From NCBI GenBank assembly GCA_963978545.1, contig OZ021727.1, positions 52,712,487-52,776,486 on the forward strand: a stretch of 64,000 bases of DNA. Reading direction: 5' to 3'. Below, one piece after another: positions 49,601 to 56,048 of the stretch. This stretch comes from Linyphia triangularis. Its lineage: Eukaryota; Arthropoda; Arachnida; Araneae; Linyphiidae. The translations under genes were made by a program, and so were the position numbers. The notes beneath the pieces are model-generated. The model worked only from the letters and a program-made list of their open reading frames with translations. It was not told where the DNA came from and did no database searches. Numbering within the stretch: the stretch's first letter is position 1; every line of letters begins with the position of its first letter.

Positions 49601-51911
49601 TCTATCATTATTTAATATAAATTTCGTATTTAACCTCATTTATAACTATTTAATATAAATTTACTCAAATAATTATTTATAGCACAATGTGAATACTTGT
49701 ATATTCTTCAAATAATCTCATTAGTTTTGACTTTATATAATAGTTCTACCTCTATTGTTAAACAAACACTATTTGAAATTGGATATTTTATGAAACGAAG
49801 TTTGTGATGTTTTTGAAATTCTTTTTCCAGCAAGTTAGCTAAATCAAAGCAGTATCTCATTTTGAGCACCCTGATCTTACAATCATCTAAAGTAAAGTCA
49901 CTAGAAATTGTTCCAATTCTTTCATTTCTCAATTGAGAGTAAATAGCTTAGTTTATCCATTTCAAAATAACTGTTTCTCCAATTTAGATATATATTTCAT
50001 AAGAGTTTATTTTATGTAATAAGAAAAATCTACAATTCTTTGGAATCCAATTGAATTTTTAAATTTAAAAAATCTATAATAGGAAATAGTTTAACTCCTT
50101 AGAAGCATTTGTCGATATTTCAGGAAAAAAATTGCATGGAAAATTTCAATATTATGTGTGAGTTTAAATTATAATAAACAAGTTTATTTTTTAACACTAA
50201 AGTATACCTACCAAATTAAAAACTTGTTTAGCTCATTTACATTTGAATAGGCTTCTTTAAAATATTTGAATGTTCAGATAAATATTGGCTTTTTTAAAAG
50301 CATTTGAATGTTCAGATAAATATTGTATATTTCAATAAAAATAAAATTGCTTACCGATTGAATAAAAAGTGTACTCAATACTATAGTCACTTTTTAAGTA
50401 ACTATTTTGTCGACATTGTCATCGACATTATTTTATTGTTATAACAATTAGTAAATAGTTCGCAACTATTACTTACAGGAATCTCCATTAAACACAACGT
50501 ATCCATGAATAATTAAAAAAAGCATACATGTTTCTCTCTTTTTACAACAAAATTGTTTAAATACATTTATCAACATGTTTTTTTAACTAATAAATGCAAT
50601 GTGCTTAACACTGCTATGGAACAACAAAGGCATTAACTATTTTTATATCAAAAATAAATTTAAAATGCATGTTGAATATAAAAGTAGTTAATGCCTTTTT
50701 ATAATAAAATGTATAAATTATGTATAATAAAATGAAACTATGTTACAAAATTATTTCAATACGTTTCTTCGTTAAAAGGAAAAAAATTAAACTATTAAAC
50801 GTACATAGTCCTCATTATTAAATATATATATATATATATATATATATTCAAAGTCCATAATTATTCTAAAATAAACCCGAGAGAGTAATTTCTTACTATT
50901 TCTCTAAACCAAAGCATATTAACTAATACTGTATTGCACCGAAATAATATACTTAAAAATAATTTTATTTAGATTTCACGTTTTCTGAAAAACGCTATTT
51001 TTTTGACAAAAATAATTTATGAATAAAGAAACCTTTTATTTGAAAATACCAAACTATAAATTGCTAGTTTAGTAGTTCTTTGAAAAAAAAACATAGGTTT
51101 AAATATAAAGCAATATTTATTTTATTACTATACAGTCAAACAATGTTGACGCGATTTTGATGGGGCTGCCAAAATTGTTCGCATTAACCGAATTTTGTGT
51201 TAAACGAATGAATTAACGTTAAGCTTTAGCTACGGAGAACTGCTTTGCGATTTTGCGTTAACGAGGTTTGACTGTATATCGTTTTAAAAGCACCTTGATT
51301 AATTATAAAGTGGTCTTATCATTCAAACTTTTAAAAAAAGATTATTTGTAAAACTTTTACGTCATTAAAATTTAAAGTGATGTAATCTTGTTAGAGTCCC
51401 ATTACATCTTTAAGCAATAATCCATTATTTCCAAATACACTTTTTTTTTAACTAAAGTTGAACTATCACATTTGATTAACGAAACAATATATTTAATAGA
51501 ACAGTTTTATGAAAGTTAATTCTTTTTTCCACAGATATAAACTTGACAAAACATTTGATCCTTTTTTAAATAACAAGAGAGCCTTAATAAATACACTTCT
51601 ACAGCAAGAACTATAAAATAGGATACAAATTCTACTATTATAAAAACATATAGTAAATAGGGTCATTGATATATTTACTTCTGAATAGTCTGGCAACAAT
51701 TATTTTTCGAACTCTAAAACAAAACAAGAAAAGCAATGAAAAAATCAATGAGCCACCATTATTTAATGAATCTGAATTTGGAAAGTAAAAATAAACTTGT
51801 GGGTTTATATATTGATAATTTCCTAATATTATCATTTCAGGGAAAACCTATGAAGTTGCCCAATGTCAAGAAGTGAGCAATCGGTGGACGGAGGAAGTTC
51901 TAGTTTCATAA
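4421..51911 (+). CDS. Dscam: Dscam-family cell adhesion receptor, 3' part (eight spliced coding exons)
   Basis: Homophilic Ig/FN3 adhesion and recognition receptor of the plasma membrane; in arthropods the family acts in neurite self-avoidance and in haemocytes. Exons are 4421-4606, 19889-20182, 21931-22101, 27550-27776, 28555-28618, 30671-30773, 35033-35145 and 51841-51911. Every junction has AG/GT borders and matching phases (1,1,1,0,1,2,1), giving about 409 residues. The order is half an FN3 domain, a full FN3 domain, one transmembrane helix and a tail of about 230 residues. The FN3 pair carries Dscam-type motifs (LLCGTKY; WHNGGCP; DLVPGTWYSL; NDAGSTDAEY; ATLTLSG). The N-terminal part is off-window, so I cannot tell whether this is a full-length Dscam or a chelicerate short Dscam with three Ig and three FN3 domains. 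The paralogue is therefore undetermined. Total intron length is about 46 kb. Confidence 0.85.
7636..7880 (-). repeat. Possible retroposed fragment with oligo-A tail, minus strand
   Basis: A block richer in GC than its surroundings (about 7660-7880) sits directly beside a 17-base T-run at 7636-7652. This is what a poly-A-tailed retroposon in minus orientation would look like on this strand. I see no clear pol III A or B box and no target-site duplication, so the family is unknown and a chance GC-rich patch remains possible. Confidence 0.3.
11319..11965 (+). repeat. 5' LTR of the nested LTR element
   Basis: TG...CA termini and 647 bp. It contains AATAAA (about 11811) as a possible polyadenylation signal and a perfect 9-bp inverted repeat (TGACAGTAA / TTACTGTCA, about 11748-11772). 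It is nearly identical to the repeat at 15475-16120. Confidence 0.9.
11973..11990 (+). promoter_or_regulatory. Candidate primer-binding site
   Basis: TGGTGCCTTGATCC begins with TGG, as expected for complementarity to a tRNA 3' CCA end, and lies 7 bases from the LTR. I have not assigned the primer tRNA. Confidence 0.5.
12121..13080 (+). CDS. Integrase fragment (catalytic core and C-terminal domain) of the LTR element
   Basis: The open frame runs from about 12100, just upstream of an A-rich joint, to TAG at 13078-13080. Integrase joins retroelement cDNA to host DNA. The core is complete: first catalytic Asp in STDILGPL (12202), second in ISDNGG, and Glu in NGKSEKINAE, with exactly 35 residues between the second Asp and the Glu (DD35E). 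A GPY-type C-terminal module follows (KRFLGPYTVISE, then RTVHISRLKLAY). The N-terminal HHCC zinc finger is almost gone: only the last Cys (ECAYQK) remains after the deletion joint. About 320 codons are free of stops, so the deletion is young or the frame has been kept. An ATG start is not evident. The best match is Ty3/Gypsy pol. Confidence 0.85.
   Translation, partial: KIECAYQKVFPQGIAPIPTEIGSVISTDILGPLKSGDYMITFIDNFSRHIELYPIGNIGAKQVTECLLRYICSYGTPKQIISDNGGCYISNGFKELNEKLGVKLIKIPALTPSLNGKSEKINAELKNTILALKESGMDLEIAINLHKNWYNNVKHSVLQYTPNELFFGREMKPIFQAMCCTKNKDNVDWLNLPHWFENRIQFLETCRQSAYHNIEKQQIIQQNYAKFKSVKRQIKLGDKVFFKNPGRFQKRFLGPYTVISERSPNLLNIKLDVDPFQERTVHISRLKLAYHRLSKLQDNYTPLAGTTRPSIQYNLRHRK
13081..15474 (+). 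other. Non-coding or unassigned internal region of the LTR element
   Basis: About 2.4 kb between integrase and the 3' LTR. It includes a 22-base T-run (13741-13762), a G-rich block (13400-13720) and a stretch richer in GC (14260-14940) with several short overlapping frames. I recognise no gag, env or other domain in these frames. They could be scrambled gag or env remains, or sequence captured by the element. Confidence 0.5.
15475..16120 (+). repeat. 3' LTR of the nested LTR element
   Basis: 646 bp with the same termini as the 5' copy, preceded by the purine-rich tract AAAGGTGGGGTGATAA and followed by the ACTCC duplication, which runs into a C-rich stretch (16125-16145). Confidence 0.9.
16650..16820 (-). 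repeat. tRNA-derived SINE (type 1), minus strand
   Basis: Read on the minus strand, the head carries an A-box-like TATAGTGGTTAGTGG (about 16793-16807) and a B-box-like GGGTATGAGTCCC (16755-16767) at tRNA-like spacing, followed by an unrelated body reaching about 16655. It cannot be a working tRNA gene because the stems are not maintained. It lies inside the transposon protein relic, so it is a secondary insertion. Confidence 0.6.
17343..17866 (+). pseudogene. Relic of the DNA transposon's own protein
   Basis: The reading frame 17359-17685 gives about 108 residues containing DLGFPENILISMLADNRNN and, later, YVNLIKWENVTER. After a stop it continues as recognisable but broken protein (YPCRTQATE; then SCRRDGLKRNSLESRNLKP at about 17776-17832). 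Alternating hydrophobic blocks and the WxNVTE and HTQ-like elements resemble an uncharacterised protein family I associate with arthropod repeats; that link is from memory and not proven. More decayed sequence upstream (about 16320-17340) probably belongs to the same gene. There is no intact start and there are several stops, so it is non-functional. Confidence 0.45.
18360..19440. other. Intronic AT-rich DNA, nothing recognised
   Basis: No repeat ends, splice-competent exons or RNA genes seen. Short minus-strand frames here are AT-rich and look random. Confidence 0.5.
19441..19652 (-). repeat. tRNA-derived SINE (type 2), minus strand
   Basis: On the minus strand the head has an A-box-like GTATAGTGGTTAGTGCATC (about 19631-19645) and a B-box-like TCGGTTCAAATAC (about 19592-19604). 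A GC-richer body extends to about 19441. The head resembles the SINE at 16650-16820 but the body differs, suggesting two families with related tRNA heads. A 69-codon frame over it on the + strand is incidental. Confidence 0.65.
19889..20182 (+). CDS. Dscam: Dscam exon: complete membrane-proximal FN3 domain
   Basis: The acceptor is TCTTTTAG and the donor GTAAGG; both introns are phase 1. 294 bases encode about 98 residues beginning SPIAPDKR. Landmarks are VNSTTVTVNLNSWHNGGCP (strands A-B with the conserved Trp), VRFFVLQYK (strand C), EWTLVSNNV, TVTITDLVPGTWYSL (strands E-F with the tyrosine corner) and NDAGSTDAEYIFATLTLSG (strand G). This matches the last FN3 domain of arthropod Dscam proteins closely enough to be the main evidence for the family call. 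One N-glycosylation sequon (NST) is present. Confidence 0.92.
20183..21930 (+). other. 1.7-kb Dscam intron
   Basis: GTAAGG to TTTGCATAG. AT-rich, with an 18-base A-run at 21202-21219. No other features supported. It is short enough that FN3 and transmembrane exons are close, as expected for a constitutive pair. Confidence 0.7.
21931..22101 (+). CDS. Dscam: Dscam exon: juxtamembrane linker and transmembrane helix
   Basis: 171 bases, phase 1 on both sides. The split codon makes Glu, followed by YPPRPSEVSDVSS, a short linker. A hydrophobic segment follows, TITVPVVSSTIVLVLVICIV plus CII, about 23 residues with no charge, and then the basic stop-transfer signal TKRR. This fixes a type I topology, N-terminus outside. 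The donor GTAAGA follows CCAGACG. In some insect Dscam genes this exon is one of two alternatives; I see no second copy nearby. Confidence 0.9.
22376..23365 (+). mobile_element. Tc1/mariner-type DNA transposon relic
   Basis: The left end starts CAAGGTGGTTAAAATTAAAC and the right end finishes with the complementary GTTTAATTTTAACCACCCTG. TA lies on both sides. The inverted similarity continues for about 120 bases, including TCCGGTTCTACTGAA. The length (about 990 bp) is shorter than a full mariner and the coding part is decayed. Confidence 0.8.
22560..23170 (+). pseudogene. Decayed DDE transposase of the mariner-type element
   Basis: In broken frames I can read pieces typical of eukaryotic IS630-Tc1-mariner transposases: a segment like KLYPYRIHFMQHLK, then an SDAHF-like catalytic region followed by LDGAVNTQNCRIW, and further on SDFWL and SFLKDRVFK near 23020-23065, the usual site of the last acidic residue. 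Many stops and frameshifts make it non-functional. The superfamily call rests on motif order and TA-flanked TIRs. Confidence 0.6.
24761..27450. mobile_element. Repeat element with internal 148-bp minisatellite, class unknown
   Basis: The left part begins CTAGCTGAATACCCGTGCTG, and the right end reads GTGAGTGAGGGCTTTGCC followed by TATATATATAGAG. Both look like conserved ends of a dispersed animal repeat, but I cannot name the class. Diverged single units at about 24867 and 25070 show that the array grew inside the element. No ORF of note and no target-site duplication found. Confidence 0.6.
25177..27380. repeat. 148-bp tandem array, about 15 copies
   Basis: The marker GTGTGTTAATCGAGATCGG recurs at 25217, 25365, 25513, 25661 and so on to 27289, exactly every 148 bases (14 steps). 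Units are almost identical, with a few changes (GA/AA before CCCC, CGAGAT/GGATAT, one T/C). The period is not divisible by three, and there are no spacers, so neither protein nor CRISPR explains it. Every unit holds a pyrimidine-rich run and GATTTTCAG. Confidence 0.95.
27550..27776 (+). CDS. Dscam: Dscam exon: first cytoplasmic segment
   Basis: The acceptor CTTCTAG gives phase 1 (G plus GA is Gly) and the donor GTAAGT follows AGAAGG in phase 0. 227 bases encode about 76 residues: GADGSDTVKQENIPLSATYD, YFPAPYATSRV, a Ser/Thr/Gly-rich stretch and GYTYNIPCPPRR. Several tyrosines lie next to prolines (YFPAPY, YNIP), and CPPRR is a short proline/basic element. These suit SH2/SH3 adaptor binding, as shown for Dscam with Dock/Nck in Drosophila; that function here is inference. 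Confidence 0.85.
27777..28554 (+). other. Short Dscam intron (0.8 kb)
   Basis: GTAAGT to CTTTTGCAG. AT-rich; nothing else recognised. Confidence 0.75.
28555..28618 (+). CDS. Dscam: Dscam exon: small cytoplasmic exon with YETP
   Basis: 64 bases, phase 0 entry and phase 1 exit (GTAAGC). Encodes TEKEECIYETPAIYFSTYHH plus T. YETP is a YxxP motif of the type bound by Nck/Crk SH2 domains. Acceptor, donor and phase all fit the neighbouring exons, although the exon is too short to be convincing alone. Confidence 0.8.
28619..30670 (+). other. 2-kb Dscam intron with a GC-richer island
   Basis: GTAAGC to TTTCTTAAG. The part 28800-29240 is less AT-rich than the rest and has the palindrome TTCCATTAAATGGAA and several TAAT cores. 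No coding potential. A (TA)n tract lies at about 30327-30343. Confidence 0.6.
30671..30773 (+). CDS. Dscam: Dscam exon: cytoplasmic segment with YAVP
   Basis: 103 bases, phase 1 entry (G plus GA is Gly) and phase 2 exit at GTGAGG. Encodes GLELRTHREHAIYAVPDRGR then MVVDGRKLWRESGD. YAVP is another YxxP motif. The donor GTGAGG is acceptable but weaker than the others; using GT one base earlier would break the frame with the next exon, so this choice is supported by phase. Confidence 0.8.
30774..35032 (+). other. 4.3-kb Dscam intron
   Basis: GTGAGG to TTTAAAATAG. AT-rich with T-runs at 32022-32047 and 33320-33345 and a G-run near 34178. Short frames at 31299-31565, 31699-31896 and 33378-33584 look random. 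No mobile element recognised. Confidence 0.65.
35033..35145 (+). CDS. Dscam: Dscam exon: acidic cytoplasmic segment
   Basis: 113 bases, phase 2 entry (GG plus G is Gly) and phase 1 exit at GTAAGT. Encodes NSSTESDNEDLMFSLHSADE and VILREEARESETECDRL, rich in Asp, Glu and Ser, with casein-kinase-like SESD/SETE contexts. Open in only one frame across the junctions. Confidence 0.8.
36090..36341 (+). other. Coding-like patch; possible alternative terminal exon
   Basis: An 83-codon frame ending LYSEEYSSTTTTIIAPQVPM plus His. It is less AT-rich than its surroundings. From the phase left by the exon at 35033-35145, AG at 36209-36210 would join in frame and reach the TGA at 36339, and a good donor-like GTAAGT follows at 36356. 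However, the acceptor has a poor pyrimidine tract. It could equally be a relic of a mobile element. Confidence 0.2.
36405..36641 (+). other. Unassigned GC-richer ORF patch
   Basis: A 78-codon frame after an A-run reads GPDCQMAKYYKTFNGHTLPL then PCSYKGEKEADIVIKPRGEG and RIIDDFVPKGRAIKL. Composition and residue mix look more like former coding sequence than the surroundings do. I do not recognise the family, and no splice sites frame it well. Confidence 0.25.
40318..40383. repeat. Perfect 24-bp inverted repeat with 18-base loop
   Basis: The left arm 40318-40341 (contains TTTAAATGTATCCTAATGA) and the right arm 40360-40383 are exact reverse complements, separated by an A/G-rich loop. No pol III or protein signal is associated. 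Confidence 0.9.
45280..46025. repeat. Diverged tandem repeat, about six units of 115-145 bp
   Basis: The core GCTCTGAAATTTTCAACATA followed by AGTAGTTTTGGCC recurs near 45302, 45447, 45588, 45720, 45861 and 45977. Units differ by substitutions and indels in AT-rich linkers. The block follows a (TA)n tract (45249-45276) and a GC-richer patch (45060-45240), which may be part of the same unclassified element. Confidence 0.75.
50626..50698. repeat. 23-bp inverted repeat with one mismatch
   Basis: Arms 50626-50648 and 50676-50698 (AAAGGCATTAACTA... and its complement) around a 27-base loop. Possibly the remains of a small foldback element. Confidence 0.7.
51133..51274. mobile_element. 142-bp MITE with CAGTCAAAC ends (pogo/Tigger-like)
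   Basis: It starts CAGTCAAACAATGTTGACGC and ends with the near-complement GCGTTAACGAGGTTTGACTG, flanked by TATA on both sides (TA duplication). Ends of this type (CAGTCAAACC..GTTAACG) are those I associate with pogo/Tigger non-autonomous elements. No coding capacity. It lies about 570 bases upstream of the last coding exon. Confidence 0.75.
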
Positions 51912-51932
51912 TCATTCAAAGAATACATTTTG
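51841..51932 (+). CDS. Dscam: Dscam exon: C-terminus and stop codon
   Basis: The acceptor ATCATTTCAG gives phase 1 (T plus GG is Trp). The frame reads WKTYEVAQCQEVSNRWTEEV plus LVS and stops at TAA 51909-51911. A good donor (G before GTAAGT) follows at 51933, only 21 bases after the stop, so a 3' UTR intron here would not be expected to trigger nonsense-mediated decay. The exon is supported by phase, splice signals and sensible composition, but it follows a very long intron and I do not recognise the C-terminal sequence itself, so an alternative last exon is possible. Confidence 0.65.
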
Positions 51933-52597
51933 GTAAGTTATTGTATTATACTATTGACACTTATTTTAGAAAAATGTGTGAGTTTTAGCTTAGTTATCAT
52001 TAAAATATTCATATGGTTAAAATATTAAGACTGTACTCAAACATTATTTCTTCTGTCAGACAAGATGAAGAAATATATTGAATTGAGTCTTTCCTTTGGT
52101 CTTAAGTTTACACGAGTCACCATCTATACTTTAAAATAATCTCAAAAGTTTTCCAAAGTTTCCATAATTAAATCATATTTACTTTTATGTACTGGATATT
52201 TATGTCATATTAAAATATAGGGTTATATTCTTTATGAAGTAATAGGCCATGAGATAACACTAAATAATTTATTCTTCAATAAAATAGTAATTAAATTTTT
52301 TGTCATACATTATTGAACGTATCTTCGGAAAAATCATGGTAGTATATTTATCTGAATGCATTCATTTTTTAAAGCGTTGAAAGGGAAGGAAATTTTGGAA
52401 TAAGTCTCTTTGATCATTTTCAACTTGAATTATAAATGCATAAAAACATTAATTTCATGAAATTTCACTTCATTATCTTGTGACTCTAAAAAAGTATCAC
52501 ATTTACTTTAATATAAAATAAATCTCTAGTACATAAAATTATATAGGATTTAATTATGAAAACTTTGAAAAACTTTTGAGATTATTTTTAAGTACAG

Positions 52598-52680
52598 ATG
52601 GCGACACTTGCAAACTTAAAATCAAAGGGAAGCTTAAGATTCAAGTGTCTTACAGAAGAAATAATTTACGATTTGTTCGA
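52598..52680 (+). other. Possible 3' UTR exon
   Basis: Between AG (52597) and a good donor GTAAGG (52681) lies an 83-base stretch starting ATGGCGACACTTGC. The pyrimidine tract is short. It could be an optional 3' UTR exon or chance. Confidence 0.2.
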
Positions 52681-53098
52681 GTAAGGAAAAAAGTCTTACT
52701 ATTTTACCTTCGTCATTTTTTATTGTAAACTCACTTCTATAAAATTGCCGAACATTCATACGCAAAAAAAAAACTAATGAAATTAGCTGTTGTTACTATC
52801 TAAAGTAATGTCCAAAGAAGATATAAGAAAATCAATAGCTGTTTTGAAAATTTAGTTCTTTTTTAATTCTCAAACCTAAAAATTAAAAAGTTAATTTGTA
52901 CATATAATTGCAATTGCATTTATAAATATTAGTGAGAGTGCCAAAAACTTACATTACTTTTCTTAAAAGTTAAGTACAAAAATATATTTTAAAAATATTA
53001 GTAGTTCTCTTTATAAATAATGTCTGGTCACATTGAAAATCATTATAATAAAATTAACCAAAACTTTTTAAGTGGCAACATGTCTGTTTGATGTGTTT

Positions 53099-53130
<32 letters not shown>

Positions 53131-53159
53131 TTATATATGTTCATTTATTTTAATTTCAG

Positions 53160-53560
53160 ATGATTCTCTTCCTTTCTAAACTACTGAAGACTTCAGTAAG
53201 TTGAAGAAATTAAGGTGATGTAATTGAAAAGACTTACAGAAACAGCCTTGAGAAAGAGAATATTAACAGTATTAAGAAGAGCGTTCTCATGCTATACAAG
53301 TTACATATATGATTCACAAACTTTAAATAAGTTAAATTATATGTTAAGAAATGCTGCGGAGGTTAATAAGTAATGTTGGAGAACTGTTTGAAAATATGAT
53401 GTACTGCATATATGTGTATAAAAGCCAATGTTTAATGTCTTGAGTTGGGAGTTTGACAAGTGGAAACTCCCATTCTGCTGTATATAAATTGTTTTTATCT
53501 CAATGGTTATAACATATATGTAACAATTTAAATACAAACTGTTGTTTGAAAATGAGTTGT
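53160..53560 (+). other. Probable last exon, 3' UTR of the Dscam gene
   Basis: An excellent acceptor (27-base T-run, then TTTAATTTCAG) precedes 53160. There is no significant frame. The transcript could end near 53560, where AATACA is followed by a GT-rich stretch (GAGTTGTGTTTTATTTC). Further AATAAA hexamers occur at about 53784 and 53907, so the end could lie further downstream. Confidence 0.4.
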
Positions 53561-55530
53561 GTTTTATTTCTATGCGGTAGATTATTAGGAAGCTAACTAG
53601 AGATAATCAACATTAGAAAAGTCATTACAAGAAAAAGTATATTTTCATACTAGAACTCTGTTATGAACATACTAAAATATCAAAACTTACATATAATTAG
53701 CATACTATATACAAGTAATTTGCAGCAAAACTCAAAATTATGATGCGGAATGATTTTTCAAAACGGGGTAGTATCGAAAATCTAAATAAAAATTATTTTG
53801 CCTGTATTTTTATTACATTTAATCATACCTGGAAAATTTTTGAATATCAAGGATTACTGTATTTAATATATTAATACAGTAAAACAAAATCAACTCATAA
53901 ATGTGTCAATAAAAATAGTTTGGGAAAAAATAATATCTTTCATATTTTAGAAAAATATATTCCCTCAAGAGTTCCAAGTAATAACAGCTTGAAAATGTGT
54001 TACTGATTTCATTATGTATTCCAGTATAGTAAGAGGTAATTGAATTAAATATACCAATTATAATATTTAAATTCACAATCTTATACATTTTCTTCATTTT
54101 ATCTATAAAAATTTGAATTTAAACAAATAAAAATGATAAATATATGTTAAGTATAAATTCGCTTATATCATTTATCTGGAATTGTCTTTCTAATTCGCTC
54201 TTTTCCATTTTTCTCCTCTTTTTAAATCTGTATATTTAATTTCAATAAAATAAAGTACACAAAATTTTAAAACCGCTGTCAACTCATAAAGGATGAAACT
54301 AAATAATCAATATGCACATATCTGTCTGAGCAGTTTAAAAAATGTTAATTCTTATGAAAGAAAATCTTGTGTCATAAATTTTCAAAATATGTTTGTTTTA
54401 TAGTGTGTAAAAATTCTAACTAAAAACTAGAAACAAACCAGATATAAGGTTAAATGGGAATTGAAAAGGACAATACATGAATAAAATTTATATTCATAAT
54501 TATTATTTTTAATCAACTTTTAAATATTATCTTACCGATTCTCAAACGTGTATCAACAGTGTTGTAGATAAATATAGATAGGTAACTTCTAAACCTAGTT
54601 CTTTAAATTATATTCTAAATTATATTTCTTTAAGTTATATTGTTTTTAAATGTTAAAAAGTCAAATTTATACAATAATTAAATGAAATATAGACATGAGA
54701 TCAGCTTTATTTGTTTTATTCTATGGGTACAACTATTTTATTTAATTTACATACATTGACTTTTTTTTTTTAATCACCACTATATTGAAAAAGAGAAAAA
54801 AATGTGATTACAATGCAGAATAAAAAAATTCAAGAAATTTAAATTTTTCTTGATACGGAACTCAGCAGTGCATCCACCAACTTGACTGGCAGGCACTTTT
54901 TACTGAAAGTAACTCACATTAGACCAAGCACCTTTTACAAGAAGTAGGATTTTGAATACCTCGTATCTGCGTATTACTGTATACCTGGAAGCTGATTTTT
55001 TTAAGAGTAGCTGTTAACCACTTTAATACGACCCTTAAGTTTCAAGTCGCCAATTTTATGGGTTGTTGAGAAAATAAAATTCGAAATCGTTATACTTTGA
55101 GAATAACTCATTCGCTCACTGATCAACAATATTCTAAGGTACTTCTAGTAGAGCTAGATTATTAAAAAATTAATGTACATGTAAGTTTTAATATGTATAC
55201 AAAGGAAAAAATCTCGAAATCGTGATTTTACCCTTCTGAATCCCTAAAACAGGCTAGGCAAAAAAAAAAAAAAAAAAACTGAATCTTAATTCTAAAATAC
55301 ATCTTGTAGGATTAGAACTATAAAACTTTGAATACTAGTAGGTATTAGCACATATTCTCACCATACACCGCGAAGCCCCTAAAATCAAGAAAATAATGTT
55401 ATACCATCATCATTCTCATTGAATTCATAAATACTTCACAGAATGTGGGCCGGTAAATTGAACCTTCTAAGAAAAATCCCGATAATTCTACTTTATTTTT
55501 TGACGTTGTTAAATATATATATATATATAT
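53561..55530. other. Intergenic AT-rich DNA, nothing recognised
   Basis: No exon, RNA gene or repeat end supported. An A-run lies at 55260-55278 and a TA tract at about 55513-55530, directly beside the Gypsy 5' LTR. Confidence 0.55.
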
Positions 55531-55982
55531 AATGTTGCACAAATTGTCTGTATATATTGTAAATAGTGACGTATTATTTCAAAATTCTATTGTAATTTAT
55601 TTTTATCTTATTTTATTTATTAATTAATAGCGATTATACAAGTTAGATAAAGGTGGCAACACCTAAAGCAATCGAGAAGGTTCGAGATATTTCGTTTCCG
55701 ATGAATTGGCTGGAAATTTCGAGAATGTCTCACGCGCTTGTATATAAAAGATTGGAGAACGGGAAAGTTTTCAGATTGACTTCGGAGTTCGTTGAAAGCT
55801 GATCGCTTTGTTTACCTATTGGAGTGAGCTTGTATAATCGCTGAATTCGAAGTTATTTTTGTTGAAGCTTGTGTTGAAGCTTGAGAGTAATTAAACTGTT
55901 GCCTGTGAATAAATTTTGTGAGTTTTCTGAAGAGAGAATAAATATTTTTAAACCGTGAAAACTGTGCCATCATTGCCTCAGT
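55531..55982 (+). repeat. 5' LTR of the Gypsy element
   Basis: It contains a TATA-box-like TATATAAAAG (55740-55749) and AATAAA near 55912 and 55937, the expected promoter and polyadenylation signals. Sequence shared with the 3' copy begins AATGTTGCAC and ends TGCCTCAGT. Confidence 0.93.
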
Positions 55983-55999
55983 GGAAAAATTCATAACAG

Positions 56000-56015
56000 T
56001 GGTGTCAGAAGTGGG
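56000..56015 (+). promoter_or_regulatory. Candidate primer-binding site of the Gypsy element
   Basis: TGGTGTCAGAAGTGGG starts with TGG and would pair with a tRNA ending CCA. It lies 17 bases past the LTR, an offset seen in a subset of Gypsy elements. The tRNA species is not assigned. Confidence 0.65.
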
Positions 56016-56048
56016 GTTAAGTCATCTTGAATGCCGACTACTAGATGA

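Larger units (their letters stand above)
35146..51840 (+). other. 16.7-kb Dscam intron before the last coding exon
   Basis: GTAAGT to ATCATTTCAG. Mostly plain AT-rich DNA with T-runs (43310, 45410, 46168, 46754, 48483). It contains a coding-like patch at 36090-36640, a perfect hairpin at 40318-40383, a tandem block at 45280-46025, an inverted repeat at 50626-50698 and a MITE at 51133-51274. Other short ORFs (38214-38501, 43874-44068, 47247-47480, 49708-49932) have no recognisable domain or good splice borders. Confidence 0.6.
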
